DNA of 64,000 nt from Hofstenia miamia (GCA_900660155.1 CABFPE010000141.1:703766-767765); one strand, 5' to 3'. Positions 9,973 through 21,338 are shown, counted from the stretch's first letter. Numbers and translations: made by a program. The notes: a model not told the origin generated them from the letters alone.

Positions 9973-12900
9973 CTACACATGTTCATACCAAAATAGAGTT
10001 TTAATATCTTTGTGCACGTCCTTTGGAAACTATTTACACAAGTTAAAGTGAATCAATCAACATGTTAAAATAGTATTTGAAACCAGAGTATTGACAGATA
10101 TCGCATTTACAAAGTATCAATTACAGTCAAACACTTGCAAAATTTTTACAATTTGTATATATATCAAGTACCCAAAAAAATCAAGTATTTCCATTATTTT
10201 CATAATATCATCAACATCAATAATCGTTTTTATTATATAAACAAACAATAACTGAATTATGTTTCACTCTAATTTGCCTTAAGATCACTCTTGCTTTTTT
10301 AAAACATCTTTCAACTACTGGTGATATAGTTGGGAATGCCAAATGTTGCAGGATTACTGCCTGAATTTCTGTCTAAAACAAACTATCTAAGCCCCAATCC
10401 CAAGAACTCAACCTGTGCATTAAAATATCAACTATTTCTGCAAGTATTTTTTAGAAGTGTCAATTATTTGATCAATGCCCTGTTTGAAACATTTCTTCAA
10501 GAGGGAATGAGATGTCATTTTAAAGTTAGGGGATTACAATTATGAGATTGGTCTCATTGCGCAATTGACTAAATGTAAAATGTAGCAAGAACAAAAATAT
10601 TGACTTTTGAGAACGATCGTATAAATGAAAATATGTGTTCATTTTTAAGTAACTTATAGATTGGTCAGCAATATATATATTATAGGCGACATCTAAGCGT
10701 AAATTTCATTGTGTCATTCTTTGCGCTTCAATTCTTAACCATTACTGTGCCCATTTTGTCTAAAGATTACCAAAAAGTTATTTTCGTCAAACCTTGCTAT
10801 TCAATGCCAAATAGGCTTACCTGTTTTTGTTTTGATGCTTTCTATTCCATATTGGAACACCTCCTGCATAGCTGTTTATATTGAGCAGTAGGAGAGATTT
10901 AGTGTTCACAGATGAGATTTCTGTCATGTAGTCATCGCCATTACATTTCATTATTTTTATGTAGTTGTTTAGCGGCTTGCTACTAATAGCTTGTTTGAGA
11001 CCATTGAAACCGTAACATAGTTTGTTTAAAAATCGGTATGCCAATAATTTATTATGCTTTTGTCTTGCTTCAGTGAACCTAAATATTTAAAACTATAAAT
11101 GAATATTATAAGTAAAACCAATATACTTTTTCCATGTTTACAAGGATTATTTTTTCACTTTGAACCCTGAAATTCGGTAATTTTTCAGATTGTGTACGTA
11201 CCAGCCTCAAGATTGTAACTTATTCGATTGAATTATATTTTGCAAGACACAAATTTAAAAGAATGTACAAGAAACAATTGAAATTCAGTCATCAAAAGTA
11301 TGTTTCTACATTGTAGTGTTGGTTATTCTTGTTCTATTTCTAAAGTTTAGTTTTCACTACATAATACACTAATACGCGAAGATTCTTGAATTTAAATCTA
11401 ATTTGTCCTCGCAAATTTCAATATTGATTACTCGATCAACCACATTACCTTTCAATTCCAATCAACTATAGATATGTTACTAGAGGACTATTTTGAATTT
11501 TATTTATTAATAATACTATCAATAACAATTGCAAATATATTTCTATATAATTACTTGGTTCTTTTAAAAAATATATACTAGATATCAACGCCCTGCATAA
11601 AATGGGTTTGGAATTTACGACATACAAATAAAATTTCGAACAAGTTCGTTTATACCGTCTCCCTAGGATTACCTAGATCTCCCCTTCAATCATTTAAAGT
11701 CATTCTTTATTTAATTATTGGGCTAATACTAATGATTGGTTGTATTTCTATACAATAATTTAAACTTTGCATTGATATGACTAACTTTACAATCATACTT
11801 TGAATAAATAAAATATTTATACCTGTATGCAATGCCTGCGTCAATTCCTATTGAGAAATAATTGTTGAATGTTTGTGAATGAGTAAACACTGTAGTTGCT
11901 TCTCCATTTAAAGTTGTTTCTACGTTCCATCTATCAAAGACCATACTTTCACCATCGATCACATCATTTAGGAACCTGATTAAAGTTTTGGTGTTTTTTA
12001 CTTTGTTCCAGTGTTCTTCCATTCCCAACGCTTTACTAAAATCATTGCCTGTGCCTAGTGGAATATGAAAAATCGGTGGATATGGTTCGTCTTTGTAAAT
12101 TTCATCTAATTCTGAGAACACCCATGATATTGATCCGTCCCCACCTGCAACTATTATCCGCAGATTCAAGGGTTTCATCAACTGAAGAAAATGCCGTGGA
12201 GGAAGTGTGGGTGTTAGTTTGATTACTTGTCGTGGATTCAAAACTGTTTGTAGTTGGTTCATTATTTTCACACCTTCATTACTTCCACTTTCACAACTTA
12301 TGAAACAAAGTAAGTGTGGTGTCTGGGTTTGAACAGTCTTGAATTGAAGACGGTTTTCCTCCTTCGAAGTTACTAAGTATTCTGGTGGCAGTATACCTTT
12401 TGCGGTTTCAGTCTTTAGTTCAATTGTCTTTAGTTCTTTATCGGTTTTACATAGACAACAATACTTTGAAGGATTTTTGTATTTAAAAGTTTTCCGATTT
12501 TTTACTTGCAAGTAAATATTGACCTTAGAAAATTGGGGATTTATATGCTTGTAAATAAATTTATGAAGAACTAGTCTGTCACATATAATTTTATATTATG
12601 CTCGTATATCTATAAATTACAGCCTACTTCTCTATAGTTTGAATGTAGTATAGTGTGTTTTTAAAATCATGAACAGACAATAAATTGCACTCGAAGTGCT
12701 ACAAGAGTTATCACCACCACGAACTTTAATGAGAAATAAAACTGCATTCAATTGAGTTGTCAGTTTTCTCAATTTTAAATACAAATTTTTAAAAAATTCA
12801 CTCAATAACGCTCTTTAGTAGTTTCGCTGTAATTTATGCAATTTCGGTTAAGTTTTTCTAAAAAATGGCGTATATGTAGGGTTGTTGCATCAGGCTGTCG

Positions 12901-13610
12901 ATAGGCTTGCAAATATAGAGCCACTTATTAAAAACTTAGAAAAAGCTGTAAACGGGAATTTTCCGCGAAATTGTTATTTTCACGAAATCCACGAGATGGA
13001 GGTAATTCACGGAGATATAATTCACGAAATATTTTTCATCGCTAAAAAATATTTCCGTGTTTTGAAGAGTTAAAGTATTAACTATTTCAGTATGATCGTG
13101 AAACTCATTTAAAATAACCTTAGCAGTTGATGGAAACTAACTGATGTACATGTATATTATTAGGTTTCATTTGTTGAAGCATAGAACAAAATATAATTTT
13201 TTTGGGGAGTGAGGGATTCGCGAAAGTGTCAACTTGCGAATCGTGAAATTTTCAAAACGCTAAACATTGAATTTTACAGCATACTTTTTGCAAGATTGTC
13301 AATTTGTTACGACAGGGCAGTTATCATGTGGATGGCTGATTGCTATTACGTAGTTAGTTGTATTGATACTTTACGCTAAAATATATCTTTAAATATTTGA
13401 GAATTGATTTCTTACAATATTCGCTTGCAAGTTCGGTAATGTTGGTCTCTGAATTGCCTTCTTCTGTAAACGATTTCAAACAGGGGTATTTAAGAGGCGC
13501 AACTTTGTACTTAGTGACACATTCATCGTGTGCCTTGATTCCACAAATCATGCATTTCCAATTTTTGCAGTATTTGATTTTTATCCAAAGATGCGAACTA
13601 TGGCTATTCT
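9648..13610 (-). CDS. Diacylglycerol kinase, 3' four exons (5' end not found)
   Basis: Exons in transcript order are about 13610-13416, 12504-11823, 11078-10821 and 9972-9648. Split codons agree at all three junctions (phases 1, 2, 2). The product ends a C1 zinc-binding domain (KCMICGIKAHDEC), then has a GILPPEYL linker, a catalytic domain with the glycine-rich loop VAGGDGSISWVF and the IPLGTGND motif, and the accessory domain (NNYFSIGIDAGIAYRF, LLLNINSYAGGVPIW, AQIDGEPI). These enzymes phosphorylate diacylglycerol to phosphatidic acid at membranes and so end DAG signalling. The linker recalls the C1-C1-kinase type (DGK epsilon-like), but the subtype cannot be fixed without the N-terminus. 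The usual GGDGT is GGDGS here. Upstream exons must lie beyond 13.6 kb and were not identified. Confidence 0.9.
10821..11078 (-). CDS. DGK exon with first part of accessory domain
   Basis: Acceptor AATATTTAG and donor CAG|GTAAGC. It encodes FTEARQKHNKLL then RFLNKLCYGFNG, and NINSYAGGVPIWN, the DGK accessory-domain pattern F-x-x-x-R-x-K-x, NKL and SYAGG. Confidence 0.9.
11823..12504 (-). CDS. DGK exon with catalytic domain
   Basis: A 682-base exon between TTGCAAG and CAG|GTATAA. It has CCLCK near its start, GILPPEYL, the nucleotide loop GGDGS, PLGTGNDFSKALG and the DGESMVFDRW segment before the accessory domain. Confidence 0.92.
13416..13610 (-). CDS. DGK exon with C1 domain end
   Basis: The donor ATATT|GTAAGA is clear and joins in phase to the catalytic exon. 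The acceptor is not certain: several AGs lie between 13600 and 13615. The CMIC-x4-HDEC zinc pattern and a final cysteine (YPC) mark the second half of a C1 domain. Confidence 0.75.
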
Positions 13611-14249
13611 CTGTGGCCCAGTAGTTTTCGAATTTCATTTAGTATGAATCATTCAATACCATCCGCTATATACTTTGTTATTCATTCAACACATTTAATT
13701 ATGCACATGGCGGTAATGCAAACGTAGTTGAAACGTATCCAATCAGATGACGTAGTTGGTGTGATTAACAAACAATTAATCATTAAACAACTCCGTGTAT
13801 CTACATCAACTAATCATAGTAATCTAGTGATTGAAATTCACGTTCTAAGATATCACAGAATTCTTTGCGAACACTGGGGTCTTACCTTAAAAATTAGCTT
13901 CCTATTTTCGACTTTTTCGTTTAAACTACAACAGCCGTTAAGCTTTGATAGTTATATAAAAAAAGACTTTTCTATCTAAATTAACGTTTTAAATTTAACT
14001 TGAATGTCAATATAAATGAAGGTTTAAACACTTTTTTCATTGATGGTGGTTTGAAGTTTACTCTTGCAGTCGTTGTAGTGTTGAAGTATATTTTTTTAGA
14101 TGTTAAACGTTATCTTTAAAGGCACATTTCACTCTTGCCAGAAATAGTATATATTGTTTCAGCATTTTTATATGTCAGATAAATGTTGTCTTAATCAATT
14201 GCGTTTGTATGATAAAACTTGAAAATATTTAATATTTTAACCTTAGACA

Positions 14250-14300
14250 TGTACCGTATCATCGCGCTTTTAAGCACATGTGCTTATAAGCAATAAAAAT
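14250..14300. repeat. Interspersed repeat end with GCACATGTGCTTATAAGC
   Basis: The 20-base string GCACATGTGCTTATAAGCAA here also occurs at about 18402-18421. The preceding CCGTATCATCGCG resembles the reverse complement at about 18490-18505. These look like copies of one small inverted-repeat element. Confidence 0.5.
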
Positions 14301-14666
14301 ACATAACTCGGAATTTATCTGATTTTTTTGTTTTAAGCTTCTTAGTAGCAACATTCATCACAATTACTAGAGTAGGGTAAGATGGGGCTTGTTGGCATAG
14401 GAGCATGTTGGCTGAGTGCCTATAACTCTTTCGATGTGAAAAAAGTAGTTATCTTTTTGTTCTAAAAATACGCACTAGAATGACCATTGTTTACAATATC
14501 CGGTTGGCGCGCTATTCGGTTGTGCAATATAGCTCACAGAATTTTGTCATTTTCACGTGTTCAAAACAGGTTATAAACTTTTTACAATTTTTCCCCAGAA
14601 AATTAATCAAGATGGACAATAAACTGATTGTTATCTAGGCTGATGAATGTTTTTTGTATACATGTA

Positions 14667-15016
14667 TACCGTAAAACCTGTAATTGAAGGCCACCCTAGC
14701 GAGGAGGTTGAAAATAGACCGCTCAGGTTTGTGTCTGAGACAGCTATNCACACATGAAAGCACACGTACACTAATGCTTCTCAAAACAGCATTATCCAAC
14801 AAAGAAACGCAATGTTCGGTTGATGAGTCAAAGGTTGCAACGACGCGTGATATCAAAACACGTGACCTGACTTCTCCTTATTTTTACCATCGATTACTCA
14901 TAAAAATACCAAACATTGATGGTTGAAAAATAGAAGGCCACCTGTAATAAAAGGCCACCCTAGCACTTAGGTTGAAAAATAAAAGGCCTTGACCTTCACT
15001 TACAGGTGTTACGGTA
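14667..15016. mobile_element. Nested MITE with TACCGTAA terminal repeats
   Basis: About 350 bases. The left end TACCGTAAAACCTGTAATTG and the inverted right end match at 23 of 26 positions and sit in TA-rich flanks, which suggests TA target duplication. The blocks AAGGCCACCCTAGC and GGTTGAAAAATA repeat inside both ends. It has no coding capacity. A single N is at 14748. Confidence 0.75.
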
Positions 15017-15041
15017 TATATATATATATATATATATATAT

Positions 15042-15349
15042 NNNNNNNNNNNNNNNNNNNNNNNNNNNNNNNNNNNNNNNNNNNNNNNNNNNNNNNNNNN
15101 NNNNNNNNNNNNNNNNNNNNNNNNNNNNNNNNNNNNNNNNNNNNNNNNNNNNNNNNNNNNNNNNNNNNNNNNNNNNNNNNNNNNNNNNNNNNNNNNNNNN
15201 NNNNNNNNNNNNNNNNNNNNNNNNNNNNNNNNNNNNNNNNNNNNNNNNNNNNNNNNNNNNNNNNNNNNNNNNNNNNNNNNNNNNNNNNNNNNNNNNNNNN
15301 NNNNNNNNNNNNNNNNNNNNNNNNNNNNNNNNNNNNNNNNNNNNNNNNN
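15042..15349. other. Assembly gap (308 N)
   Basis: Run of Ns starting in a TA microsatellite, inside the pogo-type transposon. Confidence 0.98.
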
Positions 15350-15381
15350 GGCATGTTGGCACGAAGTGTGCCAACATGCCC
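15350..15381. repeat. Head-to-head inverted repeat of transposon subterminal motif
   Basis: GGCATGTTGGCAC and its complement GTGCCAACATGCC are separated by five bases and form a near-perfect palindrome. The same words occur near both ends of the surrounding pogo-type element. Confidence 0.7.
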
Positions 15382-15599
15382 CACACGTTAATCATAAAAC
15401 GAATTCTTGTAAAACAATTATATATGAAGAATTTTCATTAAAATTATTGTCAACCCTCAAATTTACGAATAATCATTTGCATATTCAGATATAGTTTCAG
15501 TTCATTAAAGCCACTGATTATATTTTTTTAATTTCTGCGGCAATTCATAGTGCCCTTATCGTACGCTCGCTCGATATATTCAAAAAAGTTCAGTTGAAA

Positions 15600-16690
15600 A
15601 AATAGGTTGTTTTCGTCCAAGGCAAGTTATCGACGATACCATTGAGAATGACATAAAAGAATATGCGTTGAAAGCTTCAAACTGATTCCATGGAATAACA
15701 TTGTCAGATTTGTGGAAGTTAGCATACCACGTGGCTATAGCAAATACCGAAAAGCTGGCATGACAATGGAACAAGTGGTGTTGACTGGGCAATAGGATTT
15801 ATGGATCGCCATCCTGAATTAACAACCCGAAAACCGGAACCAACATCAATTCAGAGATTGACTAACTTCAATCGACATAATGTCAATATGTTTTTTTGAT
15901 AACTTAGAAATAGCTTATTCAAGGGGAGTCCAGTACGGGCCAGACCAAATCTATAATATAGATGAAACGAGTGTTACCACTGTTCAAGCGCTAAAAAAAG
16001 TTATTGCAAAAAAGCGCGTCAGGTTGCTTCCGTTGTAGCTCAAGAGTGGGGACAGTTAGAAACTGTTTGTTGCGGAGTGAATGCAATGGGCAATAATATC
16101 CACCCGTTCTTTGTATTCCCAAGAGTTAACACCCAGATCACTGGCTGATGAATGCCCCACCTCTAAGCGGAGCTACGGGTTATCCATCAGCATCAGGGTA
16201 GATTACCAAACAGGCGTTTAGCTTCTTTATCAAGCATTTCGTCGGGTAATCACCCGATTATAGTTCTGGATAACCACGTCAGCCACATATGTATTGAAAC
16301 TCTAGATTATACGAATGAAAATCATATAACTATTAAGTTTTTCACCTCATTGCTCACATGAGCTTCAACCTCTCGATAATGCAGTGTTTGGTTACTTCAA
16401 AACATTCATAAACCAAGCTAGTGATAGATGGATGAAGGAACCGGGTAATGTGTGAAAATCTATGTCCATCCATGCTATTCCACACATTGTCTCCTATGCT
16501 TTTCCCAATAACATAAAATTTAGATTCAGAGCTATCAGAATATATCCGTTTGACAGAAATATAATAAGTGAAGATAGATTCGTCGCAGTAAATGCAACAG
16601 ACAGACCTCAGGAAGAGAGTGACAGTTTGTTGTTGACGACTGAAACGGTTCCATCAACCAGCAATTCGATTGAAAATATTTAACCGCTCG
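15600..16690 (+). pseudogene. Jerky/pogo (DDE_1) transposase pseudogene
   Basis: Segments in shifting forward frames read GPDQIYNIDETSVTTVQ (first catalytic Asp), FFVFPRVNTQITG, GWITKQAFSFFIKHFV, HPIIVLDNHVSHI (second Asp) and FRAIRIYPFDRNIISEDRF with DRPQEE near the end. This is the order seen in jerky-like pogo transposases of invertebrates. Several stops and frameshifts separate the segments, for example within the first 300 bases and after the second catalytic block, so no functional protein is made. Confidence 0.8.
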
Positions 16691-17613
16691 GTTGATTGAG
16701 TCCAAGAAAATCCAGGGATAATTCGAGAGAAAAAGCAGTCAACAATTTATAATGCATCGAAGCCAAAGTCGAAAAAAAGTTTGATTACAGAATGTGCTAA
16801 GGAGCCGGAAATTATATCAGAATCCGATTTATATCCGACAGAGAGTTCTGGAGATATTCAGATTAACAACTACGTGCTTGTTGCTTTTTCCATCAGACGG
16901 TCTACGCGTTTCTATGTGTTTTTGGAGACGAAACCTTGAGAAAATCTGGCATCTAAAATCAGACATTTACTTTCACTGATATCGAACACATATCATCACA
17001 TCCAAAATCAGACATTGTAATGAGGTGGCCGCTCCTTTGAGAGGAAAATCGAGTCGTTCTTTTGGACTTTATAGATTTCAATGCCATGATATGCGGAGTT
17101 ACACCGTTCTTTAATGACGTTCATCCTTTTTTATTCTTTGATTTTTTTCATGATAACATTCATGATTACTTCTCAATATAAATGTATTGGTTATATTTTT
17201 ATCGTGATATACATATTAGATTTATTGCATACACATTGTTATATTTTATGATGTAGATTGTGTAATGAAATAACCATGGTTGGCTTGTTTTTGTCAACAT
17301 GCCCCGCACTCTGTGCCAACGTGCCCCAACATAGGGCAAGTTAGCACAGAAATTTCAAATTAAATTTGACATTAGAATGATATTTTACCAGGGAAGCTCT
17401 AATGCATTTCATGTGAAAGGCAATATACATTGTACACATAAAAAATTTCAAGACTTTATTGTGAGTCATAAAAACAGAAAATGTCAAAATGTGTGTTTTG
17501 TGCCAACAAGCCCCATCTTCCCTTCCATGTATTAACAATTAGGATAGCATTTAATTCAAAATTAAGCATTATTAAGGCTTTCATTCCCTCACCTTTCTTG
17601 ATTAACTATGTAG

Positions 17614-17791
17614 GCTCTCATATTTACAGAATTATTAACTATGGGGCACTTTTAACTGTAGGTACTCATAATGTCAAGTGGACTGCTATTGATAAAATTT
17701 CAAACTGGACAATACAAAAGTTAGCCTGCTTACCTAAATTTGCCCATATTTCCCATACTATCAAAAATATAAAATATGAAAGCCATCTAAG
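17614..17791 (+). CDS. Candidate exon of an unrecognised gene
   Basis: An open exon between ATGTAG (or a later CTGTAG at 17661) and AAG|GTATGT. It encodes NYGALLTVGTHNVKW, DKISNWTIQKLACL and KFAHISHTIKNIKYESHL. It ends in phase 2 and joins in frame to 17961-18027. I do not recognise the protein. Upstream exons would have to lie beyond the transposon insertion. It could be a chance open frame. Confidence 0.35.
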
Positions 17792-17960
17792 GTATGTCTT
17801 GTATTTGCCCTATGTTTATTTTATAAACATTGTAATGGGGAAACTCTGAATTCGAACGTGAACATTTGCTTAGCAAGCTTAGCTTTAATTCGAGAAATTG
17901 CAAATATTTGAAAAAAGGTTAATAATAAATAGTCATGAAAGCAATTCCTTCCTTGTTAAG

Positions 17961-18027
17961 GCTTCTGAAATTTACAATGAAATGCCCAAGGAATTTTGAT
18001 TGGTTGAACAATCTAAGCCTATATTAA
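17961..18027 (+). CDS. Candidate terminal exon of the same unrecognised gene
   Basis: It follows a pyrimidine-rich tract ending TTGTTAAG. With the upstream phase it reads LLKFTMKCPRNFDWLNN and stops at TAA. An AATAAA signal follows at 18151-18156, about 125 bases on, which supports a gene end here. Confidence 0.35.
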
Positions 18028-18370
18028 GAAATTTTTTTTATAAAAGAGATTACAAGGAAGTAGTACTCCCATAATTTCAAGGTCGATTAATTACTAATTG
18101 TTTTGTTTATTTGGAATCAAATCAAACTGTTATGTAGTTTTTAGTATACAAATAAATTGCTTAAATTTTATGTATTAACTAAAAGTAGAACTATTAATTT
18201 ATTCCATTTAATAAAATCATTTACTTACAAGAAACAACTCATTGGTTGTAATAATCTAGAAGCCGTTTAAGCCTATTATTTAATCAAATACCCCCCAATA
18301 TTGTGGTTTATGGTACTTCATAACGTAATTAGTCGCAAAAAACGAAATATAAGAGGGCCGGAAAATCATA

Positions 18371-18506
18371 TTGACTAGGAGATGCTTATATCTGTATATT
18401 GCACATGTGCTTATAAGCAAACTAAATGCACATCTATAGCATAGTGAAAACAACCTTTTTTCGCCTTTAGGGACATGTGCATAAGGCCGCGATAATACGA
18501 TAATTC
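18371..18506. repeat. Second copy of the GCACATGTGC small repeat
   Basis: Contains GCACATGTGCTTATAAGCAA near 18402 and an inverted, related end (GGGACATGTGCATAAGGCCG) finishing near 18505. It looks like a short MITE related to 14250-14300. Confidence 0.4.
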
Positions 18507-19954
18507 CTAAATCAATTCTCAATATTCAACAAATAAGGGGTTTATAGGTTTAGGAAGTAATGCATGTATAAATATAAGCAAGTGTTTATGCTTTTGATTA
18601 GAATGATAACAATGGTTTGTTCTGCAAATCGTAACATTTTTTGTAATTAATTTTCTATTAATAAACATCAGTGTCATCAGATCTCTACAGCATATATTTC
18701 CGCTAAATTTCCATGTTCTCCAACAAAATTGTATGTAGTTTAAATTTGTGAATTCATCATGTTTTATAATTAACATTTAGAAATAATAGTTACAATGTAA
18801 CAAATAATAGTTACTTCATCATGATGATGTGAAAACCAGTTAGAAATATTTATAATTACTATGAAGTGTGGCGTGAATAGCACTCAGACAATGTATTATT
18901 GTAACCGGCTATGCTGTTAAATAAACTTTACTTAATCATCATATCTTGGAAGATTTGTGTTAACATTGAATTTTTCACATATTTGATGCTAAAGTTGAGT
19001 GTGGATACCATAGAAATTACGCCATCTAGATGCAAAAAACTGTAGAAATGTTAGAAAATCAGTCATTTTCCTTATCTATTAAAGATAGTAGCTTGAAATT
19101 TTGCATGGAAGTAGCCAGCATAGTAGTTTGTTGAAATTTACAAAACCCTATTAATTTTGGCCAAAATTGCCTCAGCCTTAAAGCCTAATATAAAATATTT
19201 GAAAATGGTGATTTCACATATTTGATCCATATCTATGGAGGCTGAATTGCTTTAATTTTTGTCATATTTTGATATAGAATCGCACAGACTTCACTCATCT
19301 GCACCCAAGATAATTTTATAATAATGATTCTATTGTGACTTAATTATTTATATCCAAATTTTTAGTGCAATAATAGAAAATATGCGCAGTCGTATTTTTA
19401 TAGACAAGTACCACAATTTTCAAGGAAAGCTAATACCAGGTTTAAAATTATAGTCACTCTCACAATCGAATTTAATGCTTTGGAATAATTTCATGCAATG
19501 ACGAGCTAAAATATCACATTCTGGTCTCAAAGAAGACTTTTCGTTGTGAATAGATGTTAATTTTAAATAAAAATGATTTTCTTAGGATAAAATTTATGCA
19601 GTTTTCTATTCAAAAGACTACTTTGTTAGTTTTTATAGATTTATAATTATTTCAATTATCTAAAACTAAGCATCGAATTCATTAAGCCTCACTAGTGGAA
19701 CATGTAATGGTTAAGAATTCAATACGAACCATGTGATTGTTTAATGAACCTGCGATGTCCAAAATAACATTTCAATTACATGTCTATATAAATACTATAA
19801 AATGTATAACGTTTATGTAAATGCATATACCCTGAATGTTTGTATTCGTATTATATCGTTATCTTATTCTTTGTAGGTGTGTGTAAAATTTTTGTTATCA
19901 TTCTGTTCTTAGTACATTGCTAATATCATTGGACAGTAGCCTAGGTACAGTGTA
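18507..19954. other. AT-rich DNA without a supported gene
   Basis: No exon with matching splice signals and frame was found on either strand. Confidence 0.4.
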
Positions 19955-21338
19955 CAGGGTGGCCCACAAAAATCTACCCATTTTTCTTTGTTGATATCAT
20001 CAAGGAAAATAAATATTTACTTTTCATTTTCAGGTAAGCTGTTAACAAGGCCAGTAGAATTAGATTGATACCAAAATGGATGTGGTTCATCAATTTTCAG
20101 TGCACGAAAGGACAAAAATTCTTGAAAGTTACTTTTCAACCAAATCAGTGATTCTAACGCAGAGGACATTTCGGAGGGAATTTCCTGGGAGAAAGGTTCC
20201 ATGCAGAAAAACGATTACGAATATTGTAGAGAAATTCAGGAACACTGGCAGTGTGGGAAATGACAATAAAGGTCATAGCGGGCGGCAAGTTACTGTCAGA
20301 ACACCAGAGAATGTTCAGGCAGTGAGGGAACATCTTGAACAGTCACCACGAAAATCGACAAGACGACTGTCTCAGGAAATCGGTATCTCAAGGGCAACTG
20401 TGCAAAGAATCATTCATAATGACTTAAAATTGTTTCCTTATAAAGTGCAAATTCTCCAGAAGCAAACTGATGTGAATAAAAGAGAACGGGTCGAATTTTG
20501 CCAGAGCATTAGTGAAAGAATTGAGAACAACCCAGGTGTTCTCGACTTGATTCTGTTCAGTGATGAAGCCCACTTCCATCTGAGTGGACATGTCAACAAA
20601 CAAAACATGCGGTTTTGGGCATCTCAACAGCCCCATGAACATACCCGGCGGCCATTAAGTCAGGAAAAAGTAACTGTATGGTGTGCTCTAGGCAAAAGAG
20701 GAATTTTTGGCCCATACTTTTTCGAGGACAATGATGGGAATCGTGTGACTGTTGATTCAGAGCGGTACATTGAGATGCTCCGTAGGAAGTTTGTTCCAGC
20801 CTTGAGAAGGAGGAGGGGTGTTGATATTAACACCGTGGTGTTTCAGCAGGATGGGGCGCCCCCTCATTGCTCTAATAGAACTCTTCAGTACCTAAGGCAG
20901 TACTTCCCTGGGGACAGGCTAATTTCTCGCCGCACTGATAACCCCTGGCCCCCGTATTCACCTGATCTGAATCCCCCTGACTACTTTCTTTGGGGATGTC
21001 TGAAAGACAGAGTGTACCAGGATAACCCACAGACAACTGAGGCATTGAAAGAAAACATTAAGAGAGAAATCAGACGGATTCCAGGAGAAATGCTGAACAG
21101 AGTTGTGGACAATTTCAATGTTCGCGTCACTGCTGTCATTCAGCAGCGCGGTGCTTGGATTGAGCACATTATTAATTATTGAAAAAAGTGCAGTTAAATC
21201 TTTCAGATTTCAGAGCAATTTGGAGAGAAAATTTGTATATGTCTCTAGCATCTATGTAGAAAAAAACATTAAAATATATGAACTTTTTGATTGGGTTTTG
21301 GCTATAGAAAAATGGGTAGATTTTTGTGGGCCACCCTG
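19955..21338 (+). mobile_element. Intact Tc1/mariner-superfamily transposon (DD41D-like)
   Basis: 1384 bases bounded by perfect 33-base inverted repeats (19955-19987 and 21306-21338) that start CAGGGTGGCCCACAAAAATC. TA lies directly outside both ends (19953-19954 and 21339-21340), the target duplication of this superfamily. One uninterrupted transposase gene fills the centre. Identical ends and an open gene point to recent insertion and possible activity. Confidence 0.95.
20076..21182 (+). CDS. Tc1/mariner-type transposase, 368 aa
   Basis: Cut-and-paste transposase. Residues 1-120 hold two helix-turn-helix regions (TQRTFRREFPG and STRRLSQEIGISRATVQRII) joined by a GHSGR linker that binds the terminal repeats. 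The catalytic triad is Asp163 (LFSDEAHFHLSG), Asp259 (FQQDGAPPHC) and Asp302 (SPDLNPPDYFLWG), followed by LKDRVY. By my count 42 residues separate the second and third Asp, against 41 in the closest group known to me (DD41D, rosa-like) and 34 in mariner. The ATG at 20076 is the first in frame after the left repeat. The frame is complete, with no stop. It lies between genes in an otherwise gene-poor stretch. Confidence 0.95.
   Translation: MDVVHQFSVHERTKILESYFSTKSVILTQRTFRREFPGRKVPCRKTITNIVEKFRNTGSVGNDNKGHSGRQVTVRTPENVQAVREHLEQSPRKSTRRLSQEIGISRATVQRIIHNDLKLFPYKVQILQKQTDVNKRERVEFCQSISERIENNPGVLDLILFSDEAHFHLSGHVNKQNMRFWASQQPHEHTRRPLSQEKVTVWCALGKRGIFGPYFFEDNDGNRVTVDSERYIEMLRRKFVPALRRRRGVDINTVVFQQDGAPPHCSNRTLQYLRQYFPGDRLISRRTDNPWPPYSPDLNPPDYFLWGCLKDRVYQDNPQTTEALKENIKREIRRIPGEMLNRVVDNFNVRVTAVIQQRGAWIEHIINY

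Larger units (their letters stand above)
14372..17525 (+). mobile_element. Dead pogo/jerky-type DNA transposon with terminal repeats
   Basis: The left end (about 14374-14396) and the right end (about 17500-17523, inverted) share AAGATGGGGCTTGTTGGCA, with a one-base length difference just outside it. The inside holds a decayed DDE_1 transposase and several copies, in both orientations, of a GTGCCAACATGCCCC-like motif (14397-14417, 15350-15381, 17295-17330), as expected of subterminal transposase sites. A different MITE (14667-15016) and a 308-base gap of Ns interrupt the left half. Multiple stops and indels show it is long dead. Confidence 0.75.

Noticed and set aside
13880-13955. Reverse-strand segment with a good GTAAGA donor that might be an upstream DGK exon
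   Set aside because: The open frame (NGCCSLNEKVENRKLIFK) lacks the C-x2-C zinc pattern expected there and has no convincing acceptor.
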